Shown: in pieces, positions 1-7,205 of the stretch
How positions within the stretch are numbered: the first letter of the stretch is position 1
How the letters are laid out: every line of letters begins with the position of its first letter
Source: Roseovarius aestuarii
GTDB lineage: Bacteria > Pseudomonadota > Alphaproteobacteria > Rhodobacterales > Rhodobacteraceae
Direction of reading: 5' to 3'
NCBI GenBank assembly: GCA_027214255.1
Contig: JAPWHL010000005.1
Span: 146,429-210,428, forward strand
DNA: 64,000 nt
Notes under the pieces: model-generated
What the model was told of the DNA's origin: nothing
Seen by the model: only the letters and a program-made list of their open reading frames with translations
Database searches by the model: none
Program-made: the position numbers and the translations under genes

Positions 1-188
1 TCCGCATCGACTATGGCGACAGTGGCCCCACAACCAGCAGCGGCAATCGCGCCCGACAGGCCAGTAAAGCCTGCGCCGATGATCAACAGATCGACATGGG
101 CGGGCAGCGGATCATCCGGGGCGGACAGGGCAAGACCCTCCCACCAATAGGGCGTACCGGGGGTGGCGTCGGGGGTCCAGTTTACCAT
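1..188 (-). CDS. FAD-dependent oxidoreductase (DAO family), N-terminal part only
   Basis: The gene runs off the left edge, so only the first 62 residues are visible. Around residues 32-45 there is a glycine-rich dinucleotide-binding fingerprint (LLIIGAGFTGLSGA), preceded by an aromatic PYWWEG stretch. That layout is typical of DadA/PuuB-like amine and amino acid oxidases of the DAO family. The ATG at 188 has a clear AGGAGA Shine-Dalgarno seven to eight bases upstream. The protein resembles the oxidase at 46131-47432 in its N-terminal layout. Substrate cannot be deduced from the fragment. Confidence 0.8.
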   Translation of the reverse strand, partial: MVNWTPDATPGTPYWWEGLALSAPDDPLPAHVDLLIIGAGFTGLSGAIAAAGCGATVAIVDA

Positions 189-578
189 GCGCGGTCTCCT
201 TTGCGGAATATGCGTGGCACGAGGGCGACGATTGGGCAAGAGGGATGCGCAGGCCCTGCACAGATGCCTTGCAGCGAATCATATCCCAAGGCCGCCTCGC
301 GGTCGCGCCAGATGTCATTGGCCCGAACGCCAAGCGCGACTACCCTGAGAAGGGCGCACAGTGCCGTTCGACCCAAGGCCCGAAATGCGGACAAAGTTGT
401 CGTTCGCTGCGGCTTCGCCAATGTCCGCTTTCGGGAAAACTTTCCATAAACGGTGGTTTCTGGAACGAGTATCTAGCAACGACAAATCAATTCCAGCCTA
501 TAATGACATAGGTTGCGCCATGGTTTACGTTTAATTTTGAACGAACCTTTTGTTTGGCGGCGATGAAAGAACTGATTA
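189..578. other. Gene-free stretch with a Roseobacter-type intergenic inverted repeat
   Basis: No convincing gene was seen in these 390 bases; the open frames here are short, and Arg/Pro/Ala-rich in the way of chance frames in GC-rich DNA. The stretch contains an inverted repeat, GCGGACA at 387-393 and TGTCCGC at 422-428, within a segment (about 361-445) that resembles dispersed intergenic repeats known from Rhodobacterales genomes. From about 470 the sequence becomes clearly AT-richer and presumably holds the promoter of the gene at 579. Confidence 0.45.
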
Positions 579-869
579 GTGGATTTTTTAATTCATACCG
601 CAGGGATATTGGTAGTCCCATGTATTATGTTCTCTTTTTGGAGGACAACGCGCCGCAGTGAGTATAAGCAACTTAGGGAAAGCGGCCAAAAGCTCAATCT
701 CAACATGCATAATCTTCGATCAGCGTTTTCGCGTAAAATAGACGATCCCCTGCGGGAGAGCCATATAAAACTGGCTAAGATAGGCTTTGTTCATTGGGCG
801 TTGATCCCGATTGGATTCCTTACGGTTATTCTTTTCGGGATGGGAGCCATATTGCTTAGTAGCCATTGA
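579..869 (+). CDS. Small membrane protein of unknown function
   Basis: A 96-residue protein with GTG as start. Two hydrophobic segments are visible, about residues 3-20 and 70-93, separated by a polar, Arg/Lys-rich middle with RKIDDPLRESHIK. The predicted topology is a small two-span or hairpin inner-membrane protein. I recognise no family. Codon use is AT-richer than in the flanking genes, and it lies in a small accessory patch with the nuclease-like gene at 970-1497. No strong Shine-Dalgarno precedes the GTG, so the exact start is uncertain. Confidence 0.5.
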   Translation: MDFLIHTAGILVVPCIMFSFWRTTRRSEYKQLRESGQKLNLNMHNLRSAFSRKIDDPLRESHIKLAKIGFVHWALIPIGFLTVILFGMGAILLSSH

Positions 870-914
870 GAGAGATCAACAAACCCTCGTTTTTGGAGGG
901 GCTGACCGTCACGA

Positions 915-950
915 AGCGGACCCTCGGTTCTGGGAGCGCTGAGGTCCGCT
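915..950. repeat. Inverted repeat between convergent genes
   Basis: AGCGGACC at 915-922 is matched by GGTCCGCT at 943-950, eight bases per arm, and the pairing can extend inward past a one-base bulge. It sits between the ends of the two convergent accessory genes. It may be a terminator or a relative of the GCGGACA/TGTCCGC repeat at 387-428. There is no T-run to support a classical terminator. Confidence 0.4.
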
Positions 951-969
951 ATGCGGGACGAAGCTGCCA

Positions 970-1497
970 TTAAACTTCAGGCATGTTTCCCCATGATAAA
1001 CGCAAATTCTTACCTGGTTTTCTTGGTAGATCGGCCCGTTTCACAAGACGTCCTGAAACCTCGAAATTGTCGCTGATTTTCACCATGAGAAGTTTGCTGA
1101 AATGCCTGTCGAGACGTACGTTGGTTTGCTCTTTCTGGTTGACCGGGGAGATTGTCTTTATCTCAATGAAATCATTACCCAGCCTGCCATCAGAACCCTG
1201 GGCATAATTCTTGTGAAGCTTAATTCCGTACATAATCGCGCCAAAAAGCTCTCCGATGTCACCGTAAACGTTAAGATGCTGCCCAGTTTCGTGAAAGTAA
1301 GATTCAGCTAGGAGCAACAGGTCTCGAAAATATGGGATTAAAGTTATGTCAGCGTTCGGATACTCTTGGCGAAGATGGGATTCCCGCTCCAGCTCTGCAA
1401 GCCTGCTATACGTCCTTTCTTCTGGGTCGATAATGCTATCCCAATCAAGCCATTCTCCGTCGATCCAAAAAGCATTGTCCGGGCCAAGTTCTTTCAT
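970..1497 (-). CDS. PD-(D/E)XK nuclease-like protein, function unknown
   Basis: A 175-residue soluble protein. The ATG at 1497 was preferred over a frame extending to 1563 because GGAG lies eight bases upstream of it. Around residues 80-115 the order of residues fits a PD-(D/E)XK nuclease core: a helix with Glu in GELFGA, then GSDGRLGNDF followed by the strand motif EIKT. That gives Glu, Asp and Glu-x-Lys as candidate catalytic residues. This is a motif reading, not a family match. No methyltransferase, helicase or toxin partner gene lies beside it. It could be a solitary defence or repair nuclease, or an inactive relative. Confidence 0.55.
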   Translation of the reverse strand: MKELGPDNAFWIDGEWLDWDSIIDPEERTYSRLAELERESHLRQEYPNADITLIPYFRDLLLLAESYFHETGQHLNVYGDIGELFGAIMYGIKLHKNYAQGSDGRLGNDFIEIKTISPVNQKEQTNVRLDRHFSKLLMVKISDNFEVSGRLVKRADLPRKPGKNLRLSWGNMPEV

Positions 1498-1643
1498 TGT
1501 TGCTCCGAGTTGCGATTTGTGAAGCTTTAGTGGTCTACTTTGGCAGAAATGTGACTGCTGCAAAGGGGTCTCAAGCAGGTTCCAGTAAGCAGCACTTTGG
1601 GCTCGAACCGGACCTTCGCTATCCGTGCAAGAGAGTTCAGTTA

Positions 1644-1654
1644 CCCCCCCCCCC
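1644..1654. repeat. Run of 11 cytosines
   Basis: An uninterrupted poly-C tract in the 220-base gap between the nuclease-like gene and the RTX-like gene. Such tracts are slip-prone. It lies beyond the 3' end of the RTX-like gene and upstream of the nuclease-like gene's start, so it could alter spacing upstream of the latter but not a reading frame. Confidence 0.7.
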
Positions 1655-1716
1655 GGAATCCGCTGAGTTCTTTCATATCGAAACGATGCCGAAGTCTTGT
1701 GAAATCGCTTGGCTGC

Positions 1717-2856
1717 CTATGACGCTAGAGCGGAAGCAGGCGGCACAAACCGAATGTCTCCTTCGGTGATTGTTGCTCCGTTGGTCAGTTGAATCACCAG
1801 ATCGGGCCGGCCCGCAAAGGACATGCGTATGTCTGTCGGATTGGCGTCATCGCCCTGAGTAATATCAATGCTCTCAGGCTCTTGGCTTGTGACCTGCAGG
1901 ATATCCTGGGCGGCGTCGAAGTCGGCTATAGCGATGGCGGCGGTTGTCTCGATGGGGGCGCCTTCTGCCTCGTGGGCGATGTTGAACACATCAGCCCCAT
2001 CGCCGCCGGTGAGTAGGCTTTCCGCGCTGTCTGTGAAATCTGTTGAAGTCGTGAGTGTTAGCAAATCATCCCCCGCACCACCAAAGAGGGTTGCCCCTGA
2101 AAATGCCGATAGCGTGTCATCATCGCCTCCCCCATAGAGAGTCGCTTCGCTTTCGGCCTCAGCGCTTAGCGTGTCATTGCCCGCGCCGCCATGGGCCACG
2201 GCACTGTCTGCCACGGTTAACAGGTCGTTCCCGTTGCCACCAAAGCCCGTTGCTGCGCCTGCCAGCGTGAGTTCATCATTACCGTCGCCCGCCAAAAGCC
2301 GAGCGGTCCCTTCCCCCAAGAGCGTGTCGTCGCCTTCCTCACCACTAGCGCGAGCGTCGTCAGAGGCGTTCAGTGTGTCATCGCCAAAGCCACCATAGCC
2401 ACGAGCATTGTCATCGAGAGCTATAGAATCGTCGCCGCTTCCACCATAAGCATGTGAATTGTCGGTTGCAGTAAGCATGTCGCTGCCACTTCCGCCGGAA
2501 ATGGTGGCCTGATGTGTGCTAAGGAGAGAATCGTCTCCCAGGTGGCCCGAGCCCTGAGATTGATGAGCCGCCGAAATCGTATCATCGCCTTGACCGCCAT
2601 AGCCGGTGGCGGAATCGGACAAAGTGATGTCGTCATCTCCTCCGCGGCCAAGCACCATCGAATTGCCGGTGCCGACAATCGTATCGTCGCCCATTGTCGC
2701 ATGCACGATCTCGAACGCATTGCCGACTATGACATCTTCGTCTTCTTCAGGCGTTTCGACGTCTTCGCTGGCCGTATCATCATCGCTCACCCAGTCGTCA
2801 ACAAGAACGAAAGCGCCTGCGAACATCGCCAAGCTGGCCAATAGAAGTAAACCCAT
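1717..2856 (-). CDS. Membrane-anchored RTX-like calcium-binding repeat protein
   Basis: A 379-residue acidic protein. The start at 2856 was chosen because a GGGGGAAG Shine-Dalgarno precedes it and the protein then opens with a hydrophobic anchor (residues 1-20, MGLLLLASLAMFAGAF), followed by an Asp/Glu-rich linker. Roughly eleven copies of a GGxGDDxL-type turn follow, recurring every 17 residues rather than in tandem nonapeptides as in classical RTX repeats. The last 100 residues resemble the C-terminal part of RTX/hemolysin-type proteins (GGDGADVF, then an IADFDAAQDIL segment). Such turns bind Ca2+ in the family. No type I secretion genes are nearby. It is probably displayed outside the inner membrane. 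Confidence 0.8.
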   Translation of the reverse strand: MGLLLLASLAMFAGAFVLVDDWVSDDDTASEDVETPEEDEDVIVGNAFEIVHATMGDDTIVGTGNSMVLGRGGDDDITLSDSATGYGGQGDDTISAAHQSQGSGHLGDDSLLSTHQATISGGSGSDMLTATDNSHAYGGSGDDSIALDDNARGYGGFGDDTLNASDDARASGEEGDDTLLGEGTARLLAGDGNDELTLAGAATGFGGNGNDLLTVADSAVAHGGAGNDTLSAEAESEATLYGGGDDDTLSAFSGATLFGGAGDDLLTLTTSTDFTDSAESLLTGGDGADVFNIAHEAEGAPIETTAAIAIADFDAAQDILQVTSQEPESIDITQGDDANPTDIRMSFAGRPDLVIQLTNGATITEGDIRFVPPASALAS

Positions 2857-3322
2857 CAAACTTCCCCCACAAGAGTTTGCCGGCCGGCCCCTAAAATTGG
2901 GTCCGGCACAGATTAATGGTAGCAAAGTATAAGCGTTTGGTGCGTGTCAACCTTCTGCCACATTTCGGCGCCAACTACCGATCGAAGCGCGGACAATGCG
3001 GGAAGCGGGGCGATATTGTTTCCAATGTGGAGGCGTCGAGCGCATTTGGCAGAGCAAGCAGAGGGCCATGACATCTCAAGTTTCATGGCTTGAAACCCGG
3101 CCGTGTTCAGGCCCGCTTCTGCAGGATCGAGAATGCAATCGCCCCTATTGCTGCCCATTCGCATTGGGTGCAGCAAACGATCTGCCCCGGCACTCAGGGC
3201 TTAAGCCGCCGTCGGCCGCGCACCGCGTGATCGACGGCAAAGTTTACCTATCGAGATTGGGTCAGGCAGGTGGCGTGGAGGTCAAATCCAACTGACGCTC
3301 CACGCCTGAATCATCCGGCGCT
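2857..3322. other. Gene-free stretch upstream of the RTX-like gene
   Basis: These 466 bases hold no frame that looks protein-like; the short frames have no recognisable motifs. On the minus strand a TTGACA box (complement of 2945-2950) is followed 13 bases later by TATACT (complement of 2926-2931), a possible but closely spaced promoter for the RTX-like gene. The left half has repeat-like GCGGACAATGCGGGAAGC sequence. An inverted repeat at 3272-3306 is listed separately. Confidence 0.4.
3272..3306. terminator. Inverted repeat after soxG
   Basis: GGCGTGGAG at 3272-3280 pairs perfectly with CTCCACGCC at 3298-3306 across a 17-base loop. It lies 17 bases beyond the soxG stop codon, at the end of the minus-strand sox operon. 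There is no T-run, so Rho-independent function is uncertain; it may also serve as a 3' stabilising hairpin. Confidence 0.5.
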
Positions 3323-3892
3323 TTAGGATACGTTTTCCAGCGACAATTCCACCGCATGGGCGAATGACTTGGCCGATGAACTGGCCGAGAGCAGCAGGTA
3401 GGTATCAGCGTCCGTGCGGGCCACGATTGCGCCCATGTGCTCCATCACCGTGCGGGCGATGGCGTTGATGGCAAAGCTATCGGGATGCAGATCAACCATG
3501 CAAATCCGCTCTAGTGCCGGACGCGCCAAGGGACCAGACAGTTCCAACGCGCACCACGCATCGGTCTGATCGGTCGTATAGGCAGCCCCCTTCAACTTGG
3601 CCGCGATCTGGCGTTCTGCGTCGGGTGTGGGGCACGCAAACAGTACAAAGGCCTGATCATTGGCCAGACGCATGAGTGTGGTGGATTTGTCCGACGTCAC
3701 GTCCGAGGTGCCCATTGCGGGCAGGGCGATGTCAAAGGCCGTCTTGATCGCCTTTTCCGCCTTGGTCTCGTCACCCAGAGGCAGGGCGATGGACACAATG
3801 GCCAGATCCTTGGGTGCTTTTAGAACGGTGTCGCCAAAACGGCGGTCAAAACCGGCCAGTGGTGGCTCTGAGGTGAGGATGAAATCAGACAC
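3323..3892 (-). CDS. soxG: Sarcosine oxidase, gamma subunit
   Basis: A 189-residue protein ending the soxBDAG operon. The family is the small gamma subunit of heterotetrameric sarcosine oxidase, which packs against alpha and carries no cofactor of its own. The sequence shows the usual N-terminal PPLAGFDRRFGD segment and the DAWCALELSGPLARPALERICMVDLHPD core shared with the GcvT-like fold. Its start overlaps the soxA stop by eight bases, implying translational coupling. Identity rests on both sequence and operon order. Confidence 0.93.
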   Translation of the reverse strand: MSDFILTSEPPLAGFDRRFGDTVLKAPKDLAIVSIALPLGDETKAEKAIKTAFDIALPAMGTSDVTSDKSTTLMRLANDQAFVLFACPTPDAERQIAAKLKGAAYTTDQTDAWCALELSGPLARPALERICMVDLHPDSFAINAIARTVMEHMGAIVARTDADTYLLLSASSSAKSFAHAVELSLENVS

Positions 3893-6836
3893 GCAGGCGG
3901 CTCCCTTCGGGGTCGATGAAGTGGGCCGAGACGATCTCGACCTCCATCTCTTTGTCGTGGACGGGGCTGACAGCGCGCACGATTTCGCCCATGCGCGTAT
4001 CGCCCGATTTTATAAAGCCCAGTGCGATTGAATGCCCGAGGCTGGGCGAATAGGCGACCGAGCTAAGCCAGCCTTGATCGTTGGCCATATTGACCGCGTC
4101 CCCTTTGTTGATCAGATGCGCGCCCGCAATCAATGGGATCGCACGATCCACAGGGCGGAAGCCGACCAGTTTCACCGCGTCGTCGCGGTTCATTTCGGGG
4201 CGTTGAGACAAGGTGTTGCCGATGCAATCCTTGGCCTTGCTGACCATGCGGCCCATGCCAAGGTTGTGCGCGGTGATGCGCCCGTCCAGTTCGTTACCCG
4301 CAGCGTGGCCCTTTTCGATCCGCATGACGCCCAGTGCTTCGGTCCCATAGGGGGTGGCGCCAAATTCGCGGCCTGCCTCCATCAGGGCACCCATCATGGA
4401 ATTGCCATACCGTGCAGGTACGGCGATTTCATAGGCGAGTTCGCCCGAGAACGAGATACGGAACAGGCGCGCGGGTGTTCCACCACACACGGTAACCTCG
4501 CCACAAGCCATAAAGGGGAAACCTTCGTTGCTCATATCCTGACTGTCGGCATCGACGATTTTTTCCAACAGCTTGCGCGCGTTGGGACCGGCGACAGCAA
4601 ACTGTGCCCATGCGTCGGTGGTCGAGATCAGGTGTACGTCCATATCCGGGAACAAGCACTGGCGGGCAAATTCCATCCGTCGGAACACCAGAACCGCGTT
4701 GGCGGTGGTGGTGGTCATCACAAAGTGATTTTCCCCCATCCGCGCGGTGGTGCCATCATCATAGCAAATCCCGTCCTCACGTAGCATGATACCATAGCGC
4801 ACGCGCCCCACGGCCAGCTTGGCAAAGCCGTTGGCGTAGATCTTGTTCAAAAAGGCCGCCGCGTCGCGGCCCTGCACGTCGATCTTGCCCAAGGTGGTCA
4901 CGTCGCAGATGCCAACGCTGCCACGGGTGGCCAGAACTTCGCGGTCGACACTGTCGCGCCAGCCTTTTTCGCCGGGACGTGCGAACCATTGCGCCCGCAT
5001 CCAGTTGCCAACCTCGACAAAAGTCGCGCCGTTGGCCGATGCCCATTCATGACTGGGGGTCAGGCGGGTCGGGCGGAATTCCTGCCCGCGAGCGCGCCCG
5101 CCCAATGCGCCGATAGGCACAGGGGTATAGGGTGGACGAAAGATGGTCGTGCCGGTTTCAGGGATCGTTCTGCCGGTGCATTCCGCCATGATCGCCAAGG
5201 CGGGGATGTTGGCCGTTTTGCCCTGATCAGTGGCCATACCCAGCGTGGTATAGCGTTTCATATGCTCGACCGAGCGGAAGCCTTCTTGGTGGCTTTGCTT
5301 GATGTCCTTGACCGTGACGTCGTTTTGCAGATCAAGCCACGCCCGCTTTTTGGATTGCGGGATGTGCCAGACAGCAGCGCCGTCGCGGGCTTCGTCCTCG
5401 GCACGGGGCAGGTCGATGGGGCTGGCTTTCAGGCCCAGATCAGCCAGTTGCGCCAAAGCAGCGTCGCGGCCTTCGGCCATGGCCGAGGCCAGTGTCAGCG
5501 CGCCGTTGGCGGCCCCTGCAACGGCCATGCCTGTGGGCAGGGTGTCACCCGGCACAAAGGCGTTCAGATCGTCGCGCCAAGTGGGGCGGCCGCGTTGGTG
5601 GCAGGTCAGATGCACGTTGGGGTTCCATCCGCCCGATACGGCCAATGCGTCACAATCAATCATCTGGCCATCGGTCAGGGTGATGGATTTCAACTGATGA
5701 CGTCCCTTGGTATCGACCACGCCGGCGCCGCGAATGTGACGCATGCCGGGAATGTCCTGCGCGGGGGCCTGATTGCGGGTATCTATGACGGCTGCGACGG
5801 TCACGCCCTTGGCCGCAAGATCGGCGGCGGTGCGATAGCCGTCGTCGTTGTTGGTGAATACGGCCACACGCGTGCCCGGTGTCACGCCGTATCGGTTGAC
5901 ATAGGTGCGCACGGCCCCTGCGAGCATGATGCCGGGACGGTCATTGTTGCCAAATGCGATGGGACGTTCGGTGGCACCTGCGGTCAGCACAGCGCGTTTG
6001 GAGTAGATCCTCCACAGGATCTGACGGGGCTTGCCATTGGCACTGGCCAGATGGTCGGTACAGCGCTCAAGTGCGCCATATGTGCCGTGGTCATAGGCAC
6101 CATAAACTGTGGTGCGGGACATCAGGCGCACATTGTCCATCGACGCCAATTCGGCCATGGCCTGTGCGGCCCAAGCCTGACCGGACATATCGCCAATCTC
6201 GAGCGTTTCGCCATTCAGCCGCCCGCCGGGGGTGAAATCCTCGTCGGCCAGAATGACGCGCGCGCCGCTGCGCCCGGCGGTCAGCGCGGCCATGATCCCG
6301 GCAGGGCCCGCTCCGATAACCAACAGGTCACAATGCAGATAGCCCTTGTCATAGCTGTCGGGGTCTTCCTGCATCGACAAGCGGCCCAGACCGGCGGACA
6401 TGCGGATGGCTGGTTCGTACAGTTTTTCCCAGAACGCCTTGGGCCACATGAAGGTCTTGTAATAGAACCCGGCGCTGAGAAAGGGCGACATCAGGTCGGT
6501 GATGGCCATCAGGTCATGTTTTAGCGAGCCGCGGTGGTTCTGGCTGGTGGCAGTCAGACCGTCGAACAGCTCGGCCACGGTGGCGCGGGTATTGGGCTCT
6601 TGATGGGCGCCGCTGCGCAGTTGAACCAACGCGTTGGGTTCTTCTGACCCGGCGGTAAAGATGCCGCGCGGGCGGTGATACTTAAACGACCGACCGACCA
6701 GTGTCTGGCCATTGGCCAACAATGCCGAGGCCAGAGTGTCGCCCGCGTAGCCCTGCATCTGGGTGCCGTTGAATTGGAAGCTGAACGTCTGACTGCGGTC
6801 AATCAGTCCGCCCTTGATACGGTTAACCTGACTCAT
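3885..6836 (-). CDS. soxA: Sarcosine oxidase, alpha subunit
   Basis: A 983-residue subunit, close to the usual size. The first 100 residues resemble the ferredoxin-like Fer2_4 domain. Near residue 175 comes the dinucleotide-binding motif VIGAGPAGIMAAL, and a second, Rossmann-type region follows (TRVAVFTNNDDGYRTAADLA). The last 380 residues are a GcvT/aminomethyltransferase-like domain that binds tetrahydrofolate. In the known complex, sarcosine is oxidised at the beta-subunit FMN and the methylene group is passed through an internal cavity to folate on alpha, giving 5,10-methylene-THF, glycine and H2O2. The gene overlaps soxD by four bases and soxG by eight. Confidence 0.96.
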   Translation of the reverse strand: MSQVNRIKGGLIDRSQTFSFQFNGTQMQGYAGDTLASALLANGQTLVGRSFKYHRPRGIFTAGSEEPNALVQLRSGAHQEPNTRATVAELFDGLTATSQNHRGSLKHDLMAITDLMSPFLSAGFYYKTFMWPKAFWEKLYEPAIRMSAGLGRLSMQEDPDSYDKGYLHCDLLVIGAGPAGIMAALTAGRSGARVILADEDFTPGGRLNGETLEIGDMSGQAWAAQAMAELASMDNVRLMSRTTVYGAYDHGTYGALERCTDHLASANGKPRQILWRIYSKRAVLTAGATERPIAFGNNDRPGIMLAGAVRTYVNRYGVTPGTRVAVFTNNDDGYRTAADLAAKGVTVAAVIDTRNQAPAQDIPGMRHIRGAGVVDTKGRHQLKSITLTDGQMIDCDALAVSGGWNPNVHLTCHQRGRPTWRDDLNAFVPGDTLPTGMAVAGAANGALTLASAMAEGRDAALAQLADLGLKASPIDLPRAEDEARDGAAVWHIPQSKKRAWLDLQNDVTVKDIKQSHQEGFRSVEHMKRYTTLGMATDQGKTANIPALAIMAECTGRTIPETGTTIFRPPYTPVPIGALGGRARGQEFRPTRLTPSHEWASANGATFVEVGNWMRAQWFARPGEKGWRDSVDREVLATRGSVGICDVTTLGKIDVQGRDAAAFLNKIYANGFAKLAVGRVRYGIMLREDGICYDDGTTARMGENHFVMTTTTANAVLVFRRMEFARQCLFPDMDVHLISTTDAWAQFAVAGPNARKLLEKIVDADSQDMSNEGFPFMACGEVTVCGGTPARLFRISFSGELAYEIAVPARYGNSMMGALMEAGREFGATPYGTEALGVMRIEKGHAAGNELDGRITAHNLGMGRMVSKAKDCIGNTLSQRPEMNRDDAVKLVGFRPVDRAIPLIAGAHLINKGDAVNMANDQGWLSSVAYSPSLGHSIALGFIKSGDTRMGEIVRAVSPVHDKEMEVEIVSAHFIDPEGSRLRV

Positions 6837-7120
6837 ACGCTGCGCCCCCGGTTGCGGGCCACATCGCGGGCCAGTTCGACATTGGTGATTTCATGGGTCA
6901 ACGTATCTCGCGTTACAACCAGCCAGCTGCGATCCCCTTGTTCGTGATACCACAATTCCTGCATCGGTCCGGCGACGTTGTCGCGCAGATAGCCGTAAGC
7001 GTGGAATTGTTCGGCGGCATCTTCTGCCTGCCAGTCAGGGCGGTCGATCAGAGCGGCATCGCCTAGATAGATGAATTCGGCGGCGTCGCGCGGGCCGAGA
7101 AGAGGGTGGTTGATGATCAT
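6833..7120 (-). CDS. soxD: Sarcosine oxidase, delta subunit, without zinc-binding cysteines
   Basis: A 95-residue subunit. The start at 7120 (MIINHPLLGPRD) was chosen for family length and the GGAG upstream; a longer frame to 7171 adds unlike sequence. Known delta subunits bind zinc through Cys6, Cys9, His59 and Cys63. This protein has no cysteine at all: the CPxCG motif reads HPLLG, His59 is kept, and position 63 is Asp. The rest (GPRDAAEFIYLGDA, WLVVTRDT) is conserved, so the subunit is real but probably zinc-free. Four-base overlap with soxA. Confidence 0.93.
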   Translation of the reverse strand: MIINHPLLGPRDAAEFIYLGDAALIDRPDWQAEDAAEQFHAYGYLRDNVAGPMQELWYHEQGDRSWLVVTRDTLTHEITNVELARDVARNRGRSV

Positions 7121-7172
7121 ATCGTCGGCTCCGGTGCGGCAGGTGGTGTGCCTGCGGCTGTGGGTGTGCAAT

Positions 7173-7193
7173 GGGTATTTGGACCAAGAAAAA
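7173..7193 (+). repeat. Copy of the 21-nt intergenic motif, inside the sox operon
   Basis: The sequence GGGTATTTGGACCAAGAAAA (plus one further A) lies in the 85-base gap between soxB and soxD. It is a variant of the motif also found at 13985, 19716, 19785, 53296 and 53336. This is the only copy located within an operon rather than between convergent genes. Confidence 0.7.
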
Positions 7194-7205
7194 GCATGAC
7201 AGGCC

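Noticed and set aside
96..449. Several short frames in the first 500 bases
   Set aside because: They overlap the oxidoreductase start or repeat-like sequence and look like chance GC-rich frames.
1497..1769. Plus-strand frame across the C-11 tract
   Set aside because: Overlaps the ends of two convincing minus-strand genes and includes Pro codons only because of the C-run; no motif.
2996..3295. Plus-strand 99-codon frame in the gap before soxG
   Set aside because: Composition with many Arg/Cys/Pro, no recognisable motif, no ribosome site, and an opposite frame of equal length exists in the same place.
4989..6524. A 511-codon open frame antisense to soxA
   Set aside because: It lies wholly opposite a highly conserved gene, is rich in Gly/Ala/His/Arg of shadow type and matches no family. 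GC-rich codon bias keeps the complementary frame open.
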